64,000 nt of DNA, taken from contig JADDOH010002556.1 of NCBI GenBank assembly GCA_016648135.1, positions 1-64,000 on the forward strand, read 5' to 3'. The translations under genes were made by a program, and so were the position numbers. Positions 34,501-44,716 of the stretch are shown piece after piece (positions within the stretch are counted from its first letter, which is position 1; each line of letters begins with the position of its first letter). Under the pieces are notes generated by a model that worked only from the letters and a program-made list of their open reading frames with translations, was not told the DNA's origin and did no database searches. Origin of the DNA: Agrypnia vestita (Eukaryota; Arthropoda; Insecta; Trichoptera; Phryganeidae).

Positions 34501-37500
34501 GTTGACTGCTGCGTTGCATTACTCAACCGGCACAATAATGAAGGGATTTTAAATCGAATCATTACCTGTGATGAAAAGTGGATCCTGTACGATAATCGGA
34601 AGCGCTCATCGCAATGGCTGAACCCTGCCGAACCAGCCAAACCATGCCCCAAGCGAAAATTGACTCCAAAAAAGTTACTTGTGAGCGTTTGGTGGACTAG
34701 TGCTGGTGTCGTTCACTACAGCTTTCTTAAATCTGGCCAGACGATTACGGCAGATGTCTATTGTCAGCAACTGCAAACCATGATGGAAAAGCTAGCTGCT
34801 AAACAACCGAGGCTGGTTAATCGCTCTAGGCCACTGCTGCTTCATGATAACGCTAGACCACACACTGCACAACAGACGGCTACCAAATTAGAGGAGCTTC
34901 AATTGGAATGTCTAAGACATCCACCGTACTCTCCGGACCTTGCCCCAACAGATTACCATTTTTTTCGAAATTTGGATAACTTCTTGCAAAGGAAAAAATT
35001 CAACTCCGATGGGGCAGTCCAAACCGCCTTCAAAGATTTTATTGATTCCCGTCCGAATGGTTTTTTTAGTAAAGGGTTCGATGAACTACCTATGAGATGG
35101 CAAAAGTGCATAGATAGCAATGGTACATACTTTGATTAAATAAATATATTATAATAAAAAAAAATCGGCTTTATGTTCCTCCCATACTAAACGCCAATTT
35201 CATATGTAAGGACCTAATATGTAAATTTAATTACTTAAATGTCCTTAATTTATAATATAATATAAAACTATAATATTAAAACTTGTATGCTTTCAAGTAT
35301 CAACTTCACAATTCACTGTAGTATTTCTTTAGTGTTTTTTCTATATTTTTTTGTCCTGTTTCTACTAGAAATCAGTTTCTTTCTGGATCCTATCGGTTAC
35401 GATTTTTTTTATCTGTGGTGTTTTTAAAACTTCATGCTTTTATATTATCGTAATAATTTTTCAATTTCATTTGCTCATTAATCTCGATAGTACGTACCAC
35501 GCCAATATCGGCGATGTACAAAGTTTGGCCAAGATACAAACCGCTTTATTTATTTTCCGAATATCCTTCAAGTGGAGTCAAATTTAACTTTCGTCATTAA
35601 TAAATTTCCAACATTCTATGTACCAACAGTTTATAGTGCTGGATTTACGCTTCATTGCGTAGAGCTATTTAAAGCTACAATATCTTATCTAACGATCTGA
35701 ATATGTTTATATTACCACTTTGGAAAACTAGACCTATAAATACAATTTGAAACTAATTTTATAGATAGCGAATATATATTTTATTATAAAAATGATAAAT
35801 GTTGCATTGTCCCACGGTTTCATGTGTTCAAACATGCAATCCACCCGTCAAAACTATATAAACAATGGCTAATTAAAAAATGATCGATGATTTAACATTT
35901 TCAGTGAAGCAAATTAAAAGTTTTTTTACTTACCTTATTTATAGTTGACCTGCCTTCATTCATAGTTTTATCTAAATACCGATGATATATGGTTTATCCA
36001 ACTCGGTTGAGGGAGGGCGAACTAAGGGCCGGTTGTTTGATTAATAGTAATAGCAAAAATTACGAAGAAGTGTGGAATTTTTTTGCGTTTTCCACCAATA
36101 AAAACATAATTTTTCACAAAAAGCTATGCTGTTTTCTTAACTTTTACTATTATTACTGATCAAAAAACCGGCTTAGTCAGTGGAAATATGCGAAAATTAT
36201 TGTTTATTTCGTAACCGAGAAATATTGTAATTTAAAATATGTTTTATTTTACTTTGTAATACACAAAATATGAGTTCTCATCATCAATCTAATCGGGTAG
36301 GTCAGAGGAGGATGTTTTTTCCCCAAAAAGTGATAGTAGTAAATACCCCTCCCCACCGCAACCCTGATTAGATTAGATTGATAAATTTTGTATTTAAATT
36401 AGTTATTATCTATACCTGATGATGAGAGGGACTGCTCCTCTCGAAACTATCGTAGTAATTTAATAACTCATATTGTGTGTGTATTACAAAATAAAATAAA
36501 ACATATTTAAAATTATAATGTTGCACCACGTAGGTATCTGTATCACGTTCCACATATCACCAAGCATCTGCCAAGTCTTTCAATGAGAAATATTAACTTT
36601 GAATTTCCGCTCTTGAAATAATTTCTGACGCTCTTACACGGTAGAAGTTAGCATAAATATTGAAAAAGGTATAGAAGGATCGTCTTCAAACAAACCAATT
36701 GCACAAAGGTATATCTAATTGTCAAGTGTTATGAAGATATCAGAAGTGAATACGTACTCGACCTTATGTCAATTTCCTGTTTCTGGTTACATCCCTAATC
36801 AAATATTTAATTTAACGTCAGTTATTTCAATAATGGCACACAGTTTACAACATTTTTGACACAGGTGCACCCATCCATAAAGTATTGTAGACCTAGCTTA
36901 TTATGCCCTACCTGGGTTTCGATCCGTGGGATTGGTTTGCAGCAAAGCACATCTCCTTCTCCATTCTGCTCGGTCTCCGGCGATCCTCTTCAGCTCTGTG
37001 CAGGAGGCACAATTCATATCTTAGCACACTTGCTCAAGATATTCACGGCGAGGGCGCCCTCTGGCAATCTTGTCCTCTACCATTCCCTCCAGTATAGTTT
37101 TGAGCAGATTTTCATGGCGTAAAATAATATGCATTTTGCACGCCTTTTCGAGATGGTATTCACATGTACCTGGTTTCATCGATCCTGCTGAGAACCTCTT
37201 CATTCGTGATGTGGTCTCTCCAGGAAATTCCTAGGGCATATCTGTAGGTCCACATCTCGAAGGCTTCTAATTGTTTTTTTTCTCTGTCGCCAATGCACCA
37301 TGTCTCACATCCATACAGCAAAATACATAAGTTTTTATTATTATCTTATTATGTAATGTAACAGAATTGCTCCGTCTATTGAGCGTTTTTCTTGAAAAAT
37401 GTTGACTTTGTACGATAGTCGGCCCCACGTTGGGCGCCCATTGACGGCAGAACTGACCGGTGTGTAATTTAACGTCAGTTATTTCAATAATGGCACACAG

Positions 37501-40500
37501 TTTACAACATTTTTGACTTTACACATGTATTGTAGACCTAGCTTATTATGTAATGTAACAGAATTGCTCCGTCCAGTGAGCTTTTTTCTTGAAAAATATT
37601 GACTTTGTATGAAAGTCTGCCCCACGTTGGGCGCCCATTGACGACGGAACTGACCGGCGGTGTGTTGTGTTGTAGGGCGGGTTTCGCGGCTCCCCCGAGC
37701 CGGAGGACTAGCCGACCTAGCTTATTATGTAATGTAACAGAATTGCTCCGTCCAGTTTTTATTGAAAAATATTGAATTTGTATGAAAGTCGGCCCCACGT
37801 TGGGCGCCAATTGACGGCGGAACTGACCGACGGTGTCTTGTGTTGTAGGGCGGGTTCCGCGGCTCCCCCGAGCCGGAAGACGAGCCGGAGCCGGGCGCGT
37901 GGGAGCAGCTGGCCGCGCGGCACCCGCAGCTGGCCGAGCTTGCGGGGCGCGTGCCCGCCGCGTGGGGAGCGGCGCGGAAGCGGAGGGGCTCGCACGACAG
38001 GCCGGCCGCAGGTACTGAACCACCACAATATCTTGCACCGTGTGCCTGCGTGCCATGACTGGCACGATGGCAGTTTTTTTTTTTTTTTTTACATGTATAC
38101 GGCTCTAAAGCCTTTTACTTTATAATTTCTACAAAGTTGATAAGTAATGCACAGTAGAAATAATTTACAACATGTCACGTAATTAACGCAAACCCTGTAC
38201 TTGTTAAGAATCGGCTACTGGTCTAAAATGTTCAAGCAACCATGACCTAATATCAATAGCTATGGAGATATGTAATATCGAAGTTTACATTTTTTTTCAA
38301 TATTCTTAACTTATTTTTTGCACAAAGTTGGACTATCATTACAGTAATTTATATACAACTTAAATAAAATGATTTTATTCTATTATTATTTTATATATCA
38401 TTATTACTTTATTTATTAGGTCATGGTTGCTTGAATATTTTCGACTCTTAATCAAGGCAGGAATCCACCTGTAAAGTATTGTGGACTAGCTCTTTTACAT
38501 CCTGTATACGTTAAAAATAATATTGCTATATATTCCCCTTTAAAAAAATATGGAGGTATTACCAGCTGCGATATCTATGTATCCTATGTCATAAGGACTT
38601 AAAATGTCTCTAGCATAGTCCATTCGAATATATGAATGAAACTGATTTAGAAGATATGTACAGTTTTCAGAACATTGATAGCGTGTGGATATTCTTACGG
38701 TGGAATTGGTGAACGTTGCATTTTGTAAAGTTGTCACTTAAGCCAGCTCAAACAGGTCATGAGCCCTATAAAGACACCATACACTTCGTCTCTGGACTTC
38801 TATAATTCATTGCAATTAATAATTATACCTCTGTGGAGAAAATGCAGTAATTGTGTTCTCAGAACATACATATAAAAATATTTCCTTTAATTTAATGCAT
38901 TAACTTTTTTTATCCAGTTTGTCAGAGTGATGCGTAGTTGACTCTATTAATGCACGGAAATGTTCATGAAAAATTCATGAGCTGCACTGCATAGAGATAA
39001 CATAGCTACGTATCGTGCCCATCTATTTGATACATTTGTCTACGGGACGACAATAAATATGTGGAAATGCAAAGATTAATAAACTACATGTGTCTTCAAT
39101 ATTCTTGCTATCTTCTTGTACTAGGATAAACAATTCTGGTAGGAGGAGTATTACCGATTTGTCAGCATGCCAACATGCTCCAATGTGGAATTTATATTGG
39201 AGTGGTGCAGTTCTCTAGCAAACGGTGTCGTAAATCCCATTACTCCGATTTACACATTCAATTCGGTATAACATATTCACACAATTCGAAATAACAGCGT
39301 GAGTACATAATCGATGATCGTATGATTCTGGTTACCGTTCACTCTATTCAGCATCACACCATTCGTTGACACAAATCTCACAGGCTATCCAACCCTGCTT
39401 CACACCTCAATTAGTTCTTATTAGTCCAATACAATTAATACGATTGTTTCTAGTAATAATTGGAAATGAAACTATGAAGTGTGACGAATTTCTCGGTCTA
39501 CGGGCACAAGAAACTGCTAATGTGGCATCACCTTACATTAGCCAAGAATGTGCAGATAGGACAGTCATCATTAATCACTTTAACCGATGCACATGTTTAC
39601 AACAATACGACTATTGATCTCCCATCTGGCATGACGAAGGGCGCATTGTATTATTTTGTGACTAGTTGTCACTCAGCACTCGCAGGCCATGATCATTTTT
39701 CTACACATGAAATAGCATTTCATTTAACATTTATTCTCGATTAGTCTCACCAAATGTAATGAGGGAGAAAAATGTCCTATGTACCGCACTGTTTACCTTA
39801 TTTCGCAGTTATTCTTTATACTAATTCAAGGTTTTTCTCTTTTTCAGAGTTCGCCCGAGAGTCTAGAAGTAGAGAGAGACCATTTAGAGACTTTTTCTTT
39901 GACGATCTTCCCCCAGAGTTTAGAGAACATATCCCTACTCGGTGGAATCGGCATTTTGAACCGGAAGAGGAGTTCGAGGTCCCCCGTTCTCCTCCCCCGC
40001 CCTCTCAGGCTGAACCTGCCAGTGCCCCCACCGAGCGACCCAAGTTCCAGACTCAGACATCTACAGACAAGGCCACACAGACTGTTCTGCCAGAAATTCC
40101 AGTCGAGAAGGAGAAGAACGTTAATTTACCTCAGTACGGTCTCCGAAATACAGTAGATCTCGGTCAGAAGACCGCCGCAGAGTCGGGACAGTCAGACGCA
40201 GAGTCCGCCCGTAATCAGAGATCCATGTCTGCGCCACCGGAGAGCCGTTTTGCCCCTCGGTCCGCAGCGGCCGCGGGGAACTTTCCCGCCCAGCCACCGC
40301 AGCCGAGTGAAAGTGCAGGTAACGCCAAGCAGCCCAATGTTAGGCACATACCCATCTTTGTGGAGGGGAGGGATGAGCCAGTTATCAATATGAAGAAAGA
40401 TACTTCGGCTAATTTCGCGGAGACGAGAACCACCCCTCCAAAAGAAGAATTTTATCAAAACCACGAAATTCCCCAACCGTTCCATCCTACTCCGCACTTC

Positions 40501-41316
40501 AATCGCGCCTTTGGATCACCCTTCAAAGGCTTCGGTGGCAGAAACGTAGGTGCATTCACTCCTAACAAGGCTTTTACCCAGCCTAGAGAACAGCCGCAGC
40601 AGCAGCAGCAGACATTCAAGCAAACCGCCCCACCTCCCCAGGCGCACCAGCCTGCACCGGAGCCCGACCACCAACGGCATGTGCCGGATCAGCCCCAAGC
40701 CCCTCCCGAGCCGCCGCGACCCCCTCCTCAGCAAACCTTCAACAATGACCCCATTCTTAAAATTCAACTCATTCAGAAAGATGTGCTGGACTTGATGACC
40801 CAAGTGGAGAACTACACAGGGAAATCCAAGAAAGAAAAAGAATATATGTACTTGGATGAAATGCTGACAAGGAATTTGATAAAGCTAGACGACATAGAGA
40901 CGGAGGGTAAGGAGAATATCCGATTGGCTCGGAAGGAGGCCATTAAGTGCATACAGAAATGTATCAATGTTTTAGAAGCCAAGGCCGAGAGCAACGCGGA
41001 GCGTGCTGCTGCCAAAGAAAATGCAGATGCCGAAGGAGTTAAAATGGAACAGGAACCCTCGGCTGGACTCACAAATGGCGAGTCCCAGGCCAGCAGGGAG
41101 GTAGCACCGGTGGACACGAAGGAAGAGACACCGCGGGACAAGAGTAAAGAGAAGTCTCCCAGCGTGCAGAGAATGGAAGTGGATAAGAATGAAGGACAGA
41201 CTGAAACGACAAGTGCGCCGAGTGATGCCCCTCCGGAGCAGGCCCCCTCCGAGCAGAGCGCCCCCGAGCAGGCCCCCTCCACGCTGGCCATGGAGGTGGA
41301 GGCCCCCAGCCACTAG
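31488..41316 (+). CDS. stv: starvin / BAG3-like BAG-domain Hsp70 co-chaperone (three coding exons)
   Basis: Joined exons 31488-31556, 37849-38011 and 39848-41316 total 1701 bases and encode 566 residues. Splice phases agree (0, then 1). BAG proteins bind the Hsp70 ATPase domain and act as nucleotide-exchange factors; starvin/BAG3 supports chaperone-assisted autophagy, notably in muscle. Visible parts: a short acidic-proline N-terminus, an arginine-rich RESRSRERPFRDFFFDDLPP segment after residue 78, an IPI motif (HIPIFVEG, residues 245-247) like the IPV sites that bind small heat-shock proteins, a Pro/Gln-rich linker with a QQQQQ run, the BAG domain at about 376-457 (three-helix pattern from PILKIQLIQKDV to CIQKCINVLEAKAE), and a Glu/Pro-rich tail with APSEQSAPEQAPS repeats. 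I see no WW domain, unlike vertebrate BAG3. The start is the first ATG after the leader; a second ATG lies two codons on. Confidence 0.92.
32410..32600 (-). repeat. reverse copy of the 11290-11485 repeat
   Basis: GAAAGCGGGGGTAAAGTTGC then CTGGCAAACCCGTAT and AAAACTTATTTTGTGTTC mirror the first copy. Unknown element type. Confidence 0.7.
33938..35217 (+). mobile_element. intact mariner transposon (1280 bp) in starvin intron 1
   Basis: Perfect 29-bp inverted repeats start TTAGGTCCTTACATATGAAA, with TA duplications at 33936-33937 and 35218-35219. The length is typical for mariner. The end sequence and protein resemble the cecropia-type subfamily known from moths, though the subfamily is inferred. 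It lies in the same orientation as the host gene. The near-identity to the broken copy at 1-981 points to recent activity of this family. Confidence 0.95.
34120..35139 (+). CDS. mariner transposase, full length, DD34D
   Basis: 339 residues starting MKNLKYRVIYEYEF, after an ACAAA-ATG context; an upstream in-frame extension exists but runs into the inverted-repeat region and is unlikely to be used. The paired helix-turn-helix part ends in the family signature WVPHELSE. The catalytic triad is complete: Asp in ITCDEKW, Asp in LLHDNARPHTA and Asp in YSPDLAPTDYHFF, with 34 residues between the second and third, the mariner hallmark. No stop or frameshift. The enzyme cuts at the inverted repeats and reinserts the element at TA by cut-and-paste in the nucleus. 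AATAAA-like ATTAAATAAA follows at the stop codon. Whether it is active cannot be told from sequence alone. Confidence 0.95.
   Translation: MKNLKYRVIYEYEFHRGTSAAETARRINDVYGDGAAKENTVRFWFQRFRSGNFDLQNKPRGRPETKVDNEELKAIVEADPSQTTSELAAGCGVSDKTVLIHLKQIGKVKKLERWVPHELSEANQQTRVDCCVALLNRHNNEGILNRIITCDEKWILYDNRKRSSQWLNPAEPAKPCPKRKLTPKKLLVSVWWTSAGVVHYSFLKSGQTITADVYCQQLQTMMEKLAAKQPRLVNRSRPLLLHDNARPHTAQQTATKLEELQLECLRHPPYSPDLAPTDYHFFRNLDNFLQRKKFNSDGAVQTAFKDFIDSRPNGFFSKGFDELPMRWQKCIDSNGTYFD
36022..36177. mobile_element. small MITE, CTAAG(GG)CCGGTT ends
   Basis: CTAAGGGCCGGTTGTTTGAT and its reverse counterpart ATCAAAAAACCGGCTTAG bound a 156-bp AT-rich foldback; TAATAGTAATAG pairs with CTATTATTACT. The target duplication is ambiguous because the border is itself palindromic. 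Confidence 0.75.
36231..36511. mobile_element. MITE, longer relative of the 27159 hairpin
   Basis: Ends TTTAAAATATGTTTTATTTT and AATAAAACATATTTAAA match the 27159-27299 hairpin. The centre holds an additional 190 bp (TCATCATCAATCTAATCGGG ... ACCTGATGATGAGAGG) that is itself partly symmetric. Both copies are followed by ATTATAATGTTGCACCACG, so the repeat extends to the right of the hairpin. Confidence 0.8.
37021..37330 (-). pseudogene. LINE reverse transcriptase tail with stops
   Basis: Minus strand: EKKQLEAFEMWTYR, GISWRDHITNEEVLSRID, then frameshifted ENLLKTILEGMVEDK and RGRPRREYLEQV. Same tail type as 1691-2252 but a different copy and decayed. Confidence 0.85.
37676..37707 (+). pseudogene. 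decoy copy of the start of starvin exon 2
   Basis: GTTGTAG followed by GGCGGGTTTCGCGGCTCCCC and CGAGCCGGAGGAC matches true exon 2 except two synonymous-type changes, then reaches TAG. Splicing to this acceptor would truncate the protein after about 35 residues. Confidence 0.8.
37849..38011 (+). CDS. stv: starvin coding exon 2
   Basis: 163 bases, GC-rich (about 80 percent), GTTGTAG acceptor and G|GTACTG donor. Encodes GGFRGSPEPEDEPEPGAWEQ and an Ala/Arg-rich remainder ending RPAA, phase 1 exit. Very different base composition from its surroundings. Confidence 0.85.
38215..38510 (+). repeat. dispersed repeat, fuller copy of the CCTGTAT family
   Basis: TGTTCAAGCAACCATGACCT near the left and, reversed, AGGTCATGGTTGCTTGAATA near 38420 form an internal inverted pair. 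The right end reads AATCAAGGCAGGAATCCACC ... CATCCTGTATAC, as at 22760-22835. Confidence 0.7.
38562..38805 (-). mobile_element. GTCTC-palindrome-family element, reverse of 26060-26455
   Basis: AGCTGCGATATCTATG, AGTCCATTCGAATATATGAA, AAACTGATTTAGAA, CACTTAAGCCAGCTC and CTTCGTCTCTGGACTTCTAT follow in the order expected for a reversed copy. Confidence 0.7.
39848..41316 (+). CDS. stv: starvin coding exon 3 (IPI motif and BAG domain)
   Basis: 1469 bases after a TTTTTCTCTTTTTCAG acceptor; its AG completes Glu-78 with the last G of exon 2. Holds most of the protein and the TAG stop at 41314-41316. The open frame continues upstream of the acceptor into intron 2 but with no coding character there. 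Confidence 0.92.
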
Positions 41317-42205
41317 TTCTTCAGTTCGTTAGCTTTAAGTATTATGTTTGTACAGAGTTTGATGTATGTTTTCTTTTTTGTAAAAATGCGATTATCATTT
41401 TTGATTGGAGCAATACTTATTATACTTTAAGTTAACGTGAAGTGTATTGCCTAAAGAGGTTCATATTTCTAAGGATGTGAATAATTCGATGGTTGCCTTA
41501 GGACTGCTGTCCGCCCGTACAGACTCCGCGGTGCCCGGCTGCTTCCGGGACTCGGTGTTGTATGTAAATTTGTAAATCAACGTTAAGAAAGAGACAGAGG
41601 ATGGTATTTGCTTTATTGTCAGTTTTCAAGATTAAGGAATTGACCATAATTTTGTTGCATAATAGGAAAGGTGCTAGGATTATTTATTCCATTCTGTAAT
41701 AACGACTGTACATTTGTTGCAACGCAAATGTTACGGGAGCTGTCGCAACATAGTTTAACACGAGTGTATAATATTTAGGATACACAATTCACTGCATAAT
41801 ATTCTCGCACACTTACAAATTATTTGATTTGTTAGAAGATATTAGAGTCACGCTGCGCGGTCTCTTTATGATACTTGCACATTATACAGGAAGTTAATCT
41901 CTGTCCATCTTAATTTAATGAATGTCCTAGATGTAAGAAAGTTTTGGAGATTTAGCCGACATTAATTGTATTTGAATTCACAGTACCGGCCATGATTTAG
42001 AGCCATAAAAGAGGCGTCATTGTTAGTATTTAATTATTAGAAATTTTTCACTTCTCTTTTAAATTGATTTGTCTCTACGATGGTAGAGAGTTTTAGGCGA
42101 CTGTCTAAACAATTTATTTATTTAATTTAAATTGATGTTAATTATTATGATTTATTATTTGTCAATTTGAACCTTACGACATTAAAGAAAATTGGATACT
42201 GAAGT
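41317..42205 (+). other. starvin 3' untranslated region (probable)
   Basis: About 890 bases without a frame, ending near an ATTAAA signal at 42181-42186. A GC-rich hairpin-like patch (CGGTGCCCGGCTGCTTCCGG) sits at 41530-41565. The exact cleavage site is not determined. Confidence 0.5.
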
Positions 42206-42569
42206 TTGTCATCTTATTACTAAGATTATGTACTTAATTTTTAATGGCAGCATTGAGAGGGGTGTTTCGAGGTATCAGAAATGGGTTATATGGGTAATAA
42301 ATAAGAAACCATTTGGATATAATTCTGAAGACCTTGTGCTTGATATAAGACAGCTATATACCAGTTCGATACTGAAATTATTTAAAAAAAAAAAACCTTC
42401 ATCATATATACTATCTGAATCTAGAAATATTAGAAGCACAACATCGGGAAATGTTTTAGTGACGAAAATGAAGGCAAAATTTGGCCAACGCTTTTTCATG
42501 TTCTGTGCTCCAAGAATCTACAATATATTGCCTTCTGACATTAAAGGGTTAAAAGTGAAAGATTACTAA
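42192..42569 (+). pseudogene. LINE reverse transcriptase C-terminal tail
   Basis: The last 50 codons carry SRNIRSTTSGN ... KAKFGQRFFMFCAPRIYNIL PSDIK in order, the FGQRxFxYxxPxxYNxLPxxI tail of Jockey/CR1-like LINEs. The upstream part is weakly similar. 5'-truncated. Confidence 0.65.
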
Positions 42570-43472
42570 ATGTAGGTAGACTTCAAAACGAAAGCAATGT
42601 CTCAAATGCGAAAGCTTAGATTCCGTTGTGAAACGTTTTTGTGACTATTATAATTCAAATACCTTCTCTAAATATGATTTTCTGTGAATTATAATTATAA
42701 ATTTCTCTGTGAATTATAATATGATTTTATTTTATCTCTATCTGAAGTGAGTTTGTAATTAAGTGCACTTTATAAGTACTACACACTTATTATGTATATA
42801 TTTATTATTAACTAAATTTCAAAAATAGTACAGGTAGTTGCTTTAGAACAGACTAGTCCAGTTAAGCAACTACCTTTACCTTTTCTATGTAATAAATAAT
42901 TTAGAATAAATAAAATTCGGAGGCCTTGGGCTCTGAATTTGATCCCTGAACGGATCTGGTCTGAGCCGCTACAATGGAGATGATTTTCCTTTATCACAAT
43001 GATCCTCGGATCTGAAGTGAAGTGTTGTACTTCTCCTTATCAAACTATAACACAAAACAAATACACATTTCGTTACTTCAACAGATATGAAGGGGATAGT
43101 TCTCTTTGGTCACAGTCGCAAAACTAGTCACAAAAAGGTAAGAAAATAAAAGAGATGTTTCCGTTTTCAAGCCTTTATTATTTTTTTTATATATTGAATA
43201 ATGTTCCAGAGTGCCAGATGCCGCCCTCCTACGACTCCATAAATCATTTGAGCGCCATCCGCTAGATGGTGCTCTAATGCACTAATATTAATAGGGTGCG
43301 CCAGCTGAACTATTTAGTGTGCCAACTACATGATGCATCTTTAACATATTCACACCTGGTACCCTTAGCGGGCTTCCATGATTCATGAGGAATTAATTGA
43401 GCTTCATTTTAATGGCATATTGGCGACAAAAATTGCTTTGTGGGATTCTCTAAAGTAGTGAAAGAGTGCCAC
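42570..43472. other. intergenic stretch with one short inverted repeat
   Basis: AGGTAGTTGCTT near 42833 and AAGCAACTACCT near 42863 form a 12-bp stem. No gene seen. Confidence 0.5.
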
Positions 43473-43890
43473 CATATAACTTGGCGTGCGAGGGAGGACG
43501 CCCCTGTCGCAAAACAGAAGTTGCCAGGTTGTAAATTTATTACATTGAGTTAATATACTGAATGTCCGGTGACCAGTGTCAGAGCACTCAATTTAAATTT
43601 AGTCGGGTAACAGCGCGCTCCGCGGCGGCCGCTCTATCTGTCAAACTGTCAGACGGTAATATCGGTTCATTATTTGCTTTTTCAGCTTCGCAGAACTTTA
43701 ATACTTCGTTGGCAATTGTTCCTGTACCACTCTAGACTGTTTTGGACATAATAATTCAGTGTATATTGCTAATCAAGATGTCACAGCTCCCGAGCAAACA
43801 CAAAATTGTACTGAATGACAGGGCGAGGGGTTACTGCTGGGTGCGGGCGGGGCGGGTTTTAGTTCCAATTTTGCCGCACGCCAAGTTATG
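43473..43890. mobile_element. putative MITE with short inverted ends
   Basis: ATAACTTGGCGTGCG at 43479 and its reverse complement CGCACGCCAAGTTAT near 43875 bound about 400 bp. The interior has a minor frame from the ATG near 43779 (MSQLPSKHKIVLN) that stops after about 40 codons. Confidence 0.55.
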
Positions 43891-43929
43891 TTGGGCAGGC
43901 AATAGTTAAATCGTTATTTTAACCGGTTA

Positions 43930-44083
43930 TTTTCGGTACAGTTATTTGGGATTTTTATGTGATTATATTGATGATTAATAACTATGATATAATTGTTGTC
44001 TAGTACCGATGGTTGCCTGTCAAATTGCAAAAGATGAGTTGGCAATCATCGACACAATCAGATACAAATCTCAAATAACGGTT
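43930..44083. repeat. foldback repeat, copy 1 (partner at 49575-49728)
   Basis: CAGTTATTTGGGATTTTTAT ... ATTGATGATTAATAACT on the left pairs imperfectly with AGATACAAATCTCAAATAAC on the right. The middle TAGTACCGATGGTTGCCTGTC recurs in the second copy. Confidence 0.7.
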
Positions 44084-44084
44084 A

Positions 44085-44713
44085 GGGTACGAACATGCCA
44101 AAGATGCTTCACTGCGATACCTCGCGGTCGCGGTTTAGCTCGCTATCTCGATGTCACCTCCATGTAAAACAAATACACGCTAGTAGATACGCACGCACAT
44201 GCCGAAAGATACCTCACTGCGATACATCGCGGCCTACATGGAGGTTTAGCTCGATGCTTTCGTGATAACAAAATATTTTGTTTTCACATCGCGGTCGACC
44301 GCGAGCAGCGATGTGTTCTGGCTCGTGATTGGTCATATTCGCCTCAGCCTAGCGAATCTGTCCAATCACGATCCAGATCACATCGCTGCTCGCTGTCGAC
44401 CGCGATGTAAAAACAAATGGATCTGTCATCTGTCATTAATCCCGTATTGCTCATGTCACGATCGCTATAGTTATCTTTTAAACTGTTTTTACTTGATAAA
44501 TACTGTGAATTGAATTATGGATAAGGAGGTGCTAATTGATTTGATTTTTAATATTCCTGCTTTGTGGGATAGCGAGTATCGACATTGAGGTGCGACTGAA
44601 CCGACATGTTCGCACCGCCATCCATGTAAACAGCGAGTATCGACATCGAGATAGCGAGCTGAAACCGCGACCGCGAGGTATCGCAGTGAGGCATCTTTGG
44701 CATGTTCGTACCC
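44085..44713. mobile_element. PIF/Harbinger-type MITE with nested internal foldback
   Basis: Terminal repeats GGGTACGAACATGCCAAAGA ... CACTGCGATACCTCGCGGTC run about 70 bp with few mismatches, flanked by TTA on both sides (44082-44084, 44714-44716). A 3-bp TTA duplication and a GGG terminus are typical of PIF/Harbinger. No transposase frame is present. A second inverted pair lies inside at 44277-44418. Confidence 0.85.
44277..44418. repeat. internal foldback nested in the Harbinger-type MITE
   Basis: TTTTCACATCGCGGTCGACC ... AGCAGCGATGTGTTCTGG on the left and the reverse complement of TACATCGCGGTCGACAGCG ... ATGTGATCTGG on the right pair over about 60 bases, around a loop of about 20. Confidence 0.85.
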
Positions 44714-44716
44714 TTA

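Larger units (their letters stand above)
31557..37848 (+). other. starvin intron 1 (6.3 kb), rich in inserted elements
   Basis: Begins GTAAGA and ends TTGTGTTGTAG. It holds a repeat at 32410-32600, the intact mariner 33938-35217, a small MITE 36022-36177, a foldback 36231-36511, a LINE fragment 37021-37330 and a tandem duplication 36808-37848. The remainder (31560-32400, 32610-33930, 35220-36020) shows nothing I can assign. Confidence 0.8.
36808..37848 (+). repeat. tandem duplication of the intron 1 / exon 2 border
   Basis: A unit starting GACCTAGCTTATTATGTAAT and running through CGGCCCCACGTTGGGCGCC to AACTGACCG occurs three times (from about 37345, 37534 and 37713). AATTTAACGTCAGTTATTTC occurs at 36808 and 37468. 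The second unit ends with a copy of the true splice acceptor and the first 32 bases of exon 2, after which a TAG follows. Confidence 0.85.
38012..39847 (+). other. starvin intron 2
   Basis: GTACTG ... TTTTTCAG. Contains the repeat at 38215-38510 and the MITE at 38562-38805; the rest (38820-39840) shows only unsupported short frames. Confidence 0.8.

Noticed and set aside
37538..38065. 175-codon antisense frame over starvin exon 2
   Set aside because: Caused by exon GC content and the tandem duplication; low-complexity Ala/Arg/Pro product.
39366..39744. Two overlapping frames in starvin intron 2
   Set aside because: No motif and no phase-compatible splice sites that would insert them.
40192..41313. 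Several antisense frames (95-159 codons) and alternative-frame reading within starvin exon 3
   Set aside because: They are shadows of the GC-rich, proline/glutamate-rich coding exon; the in-frame BAG domain explains the region.
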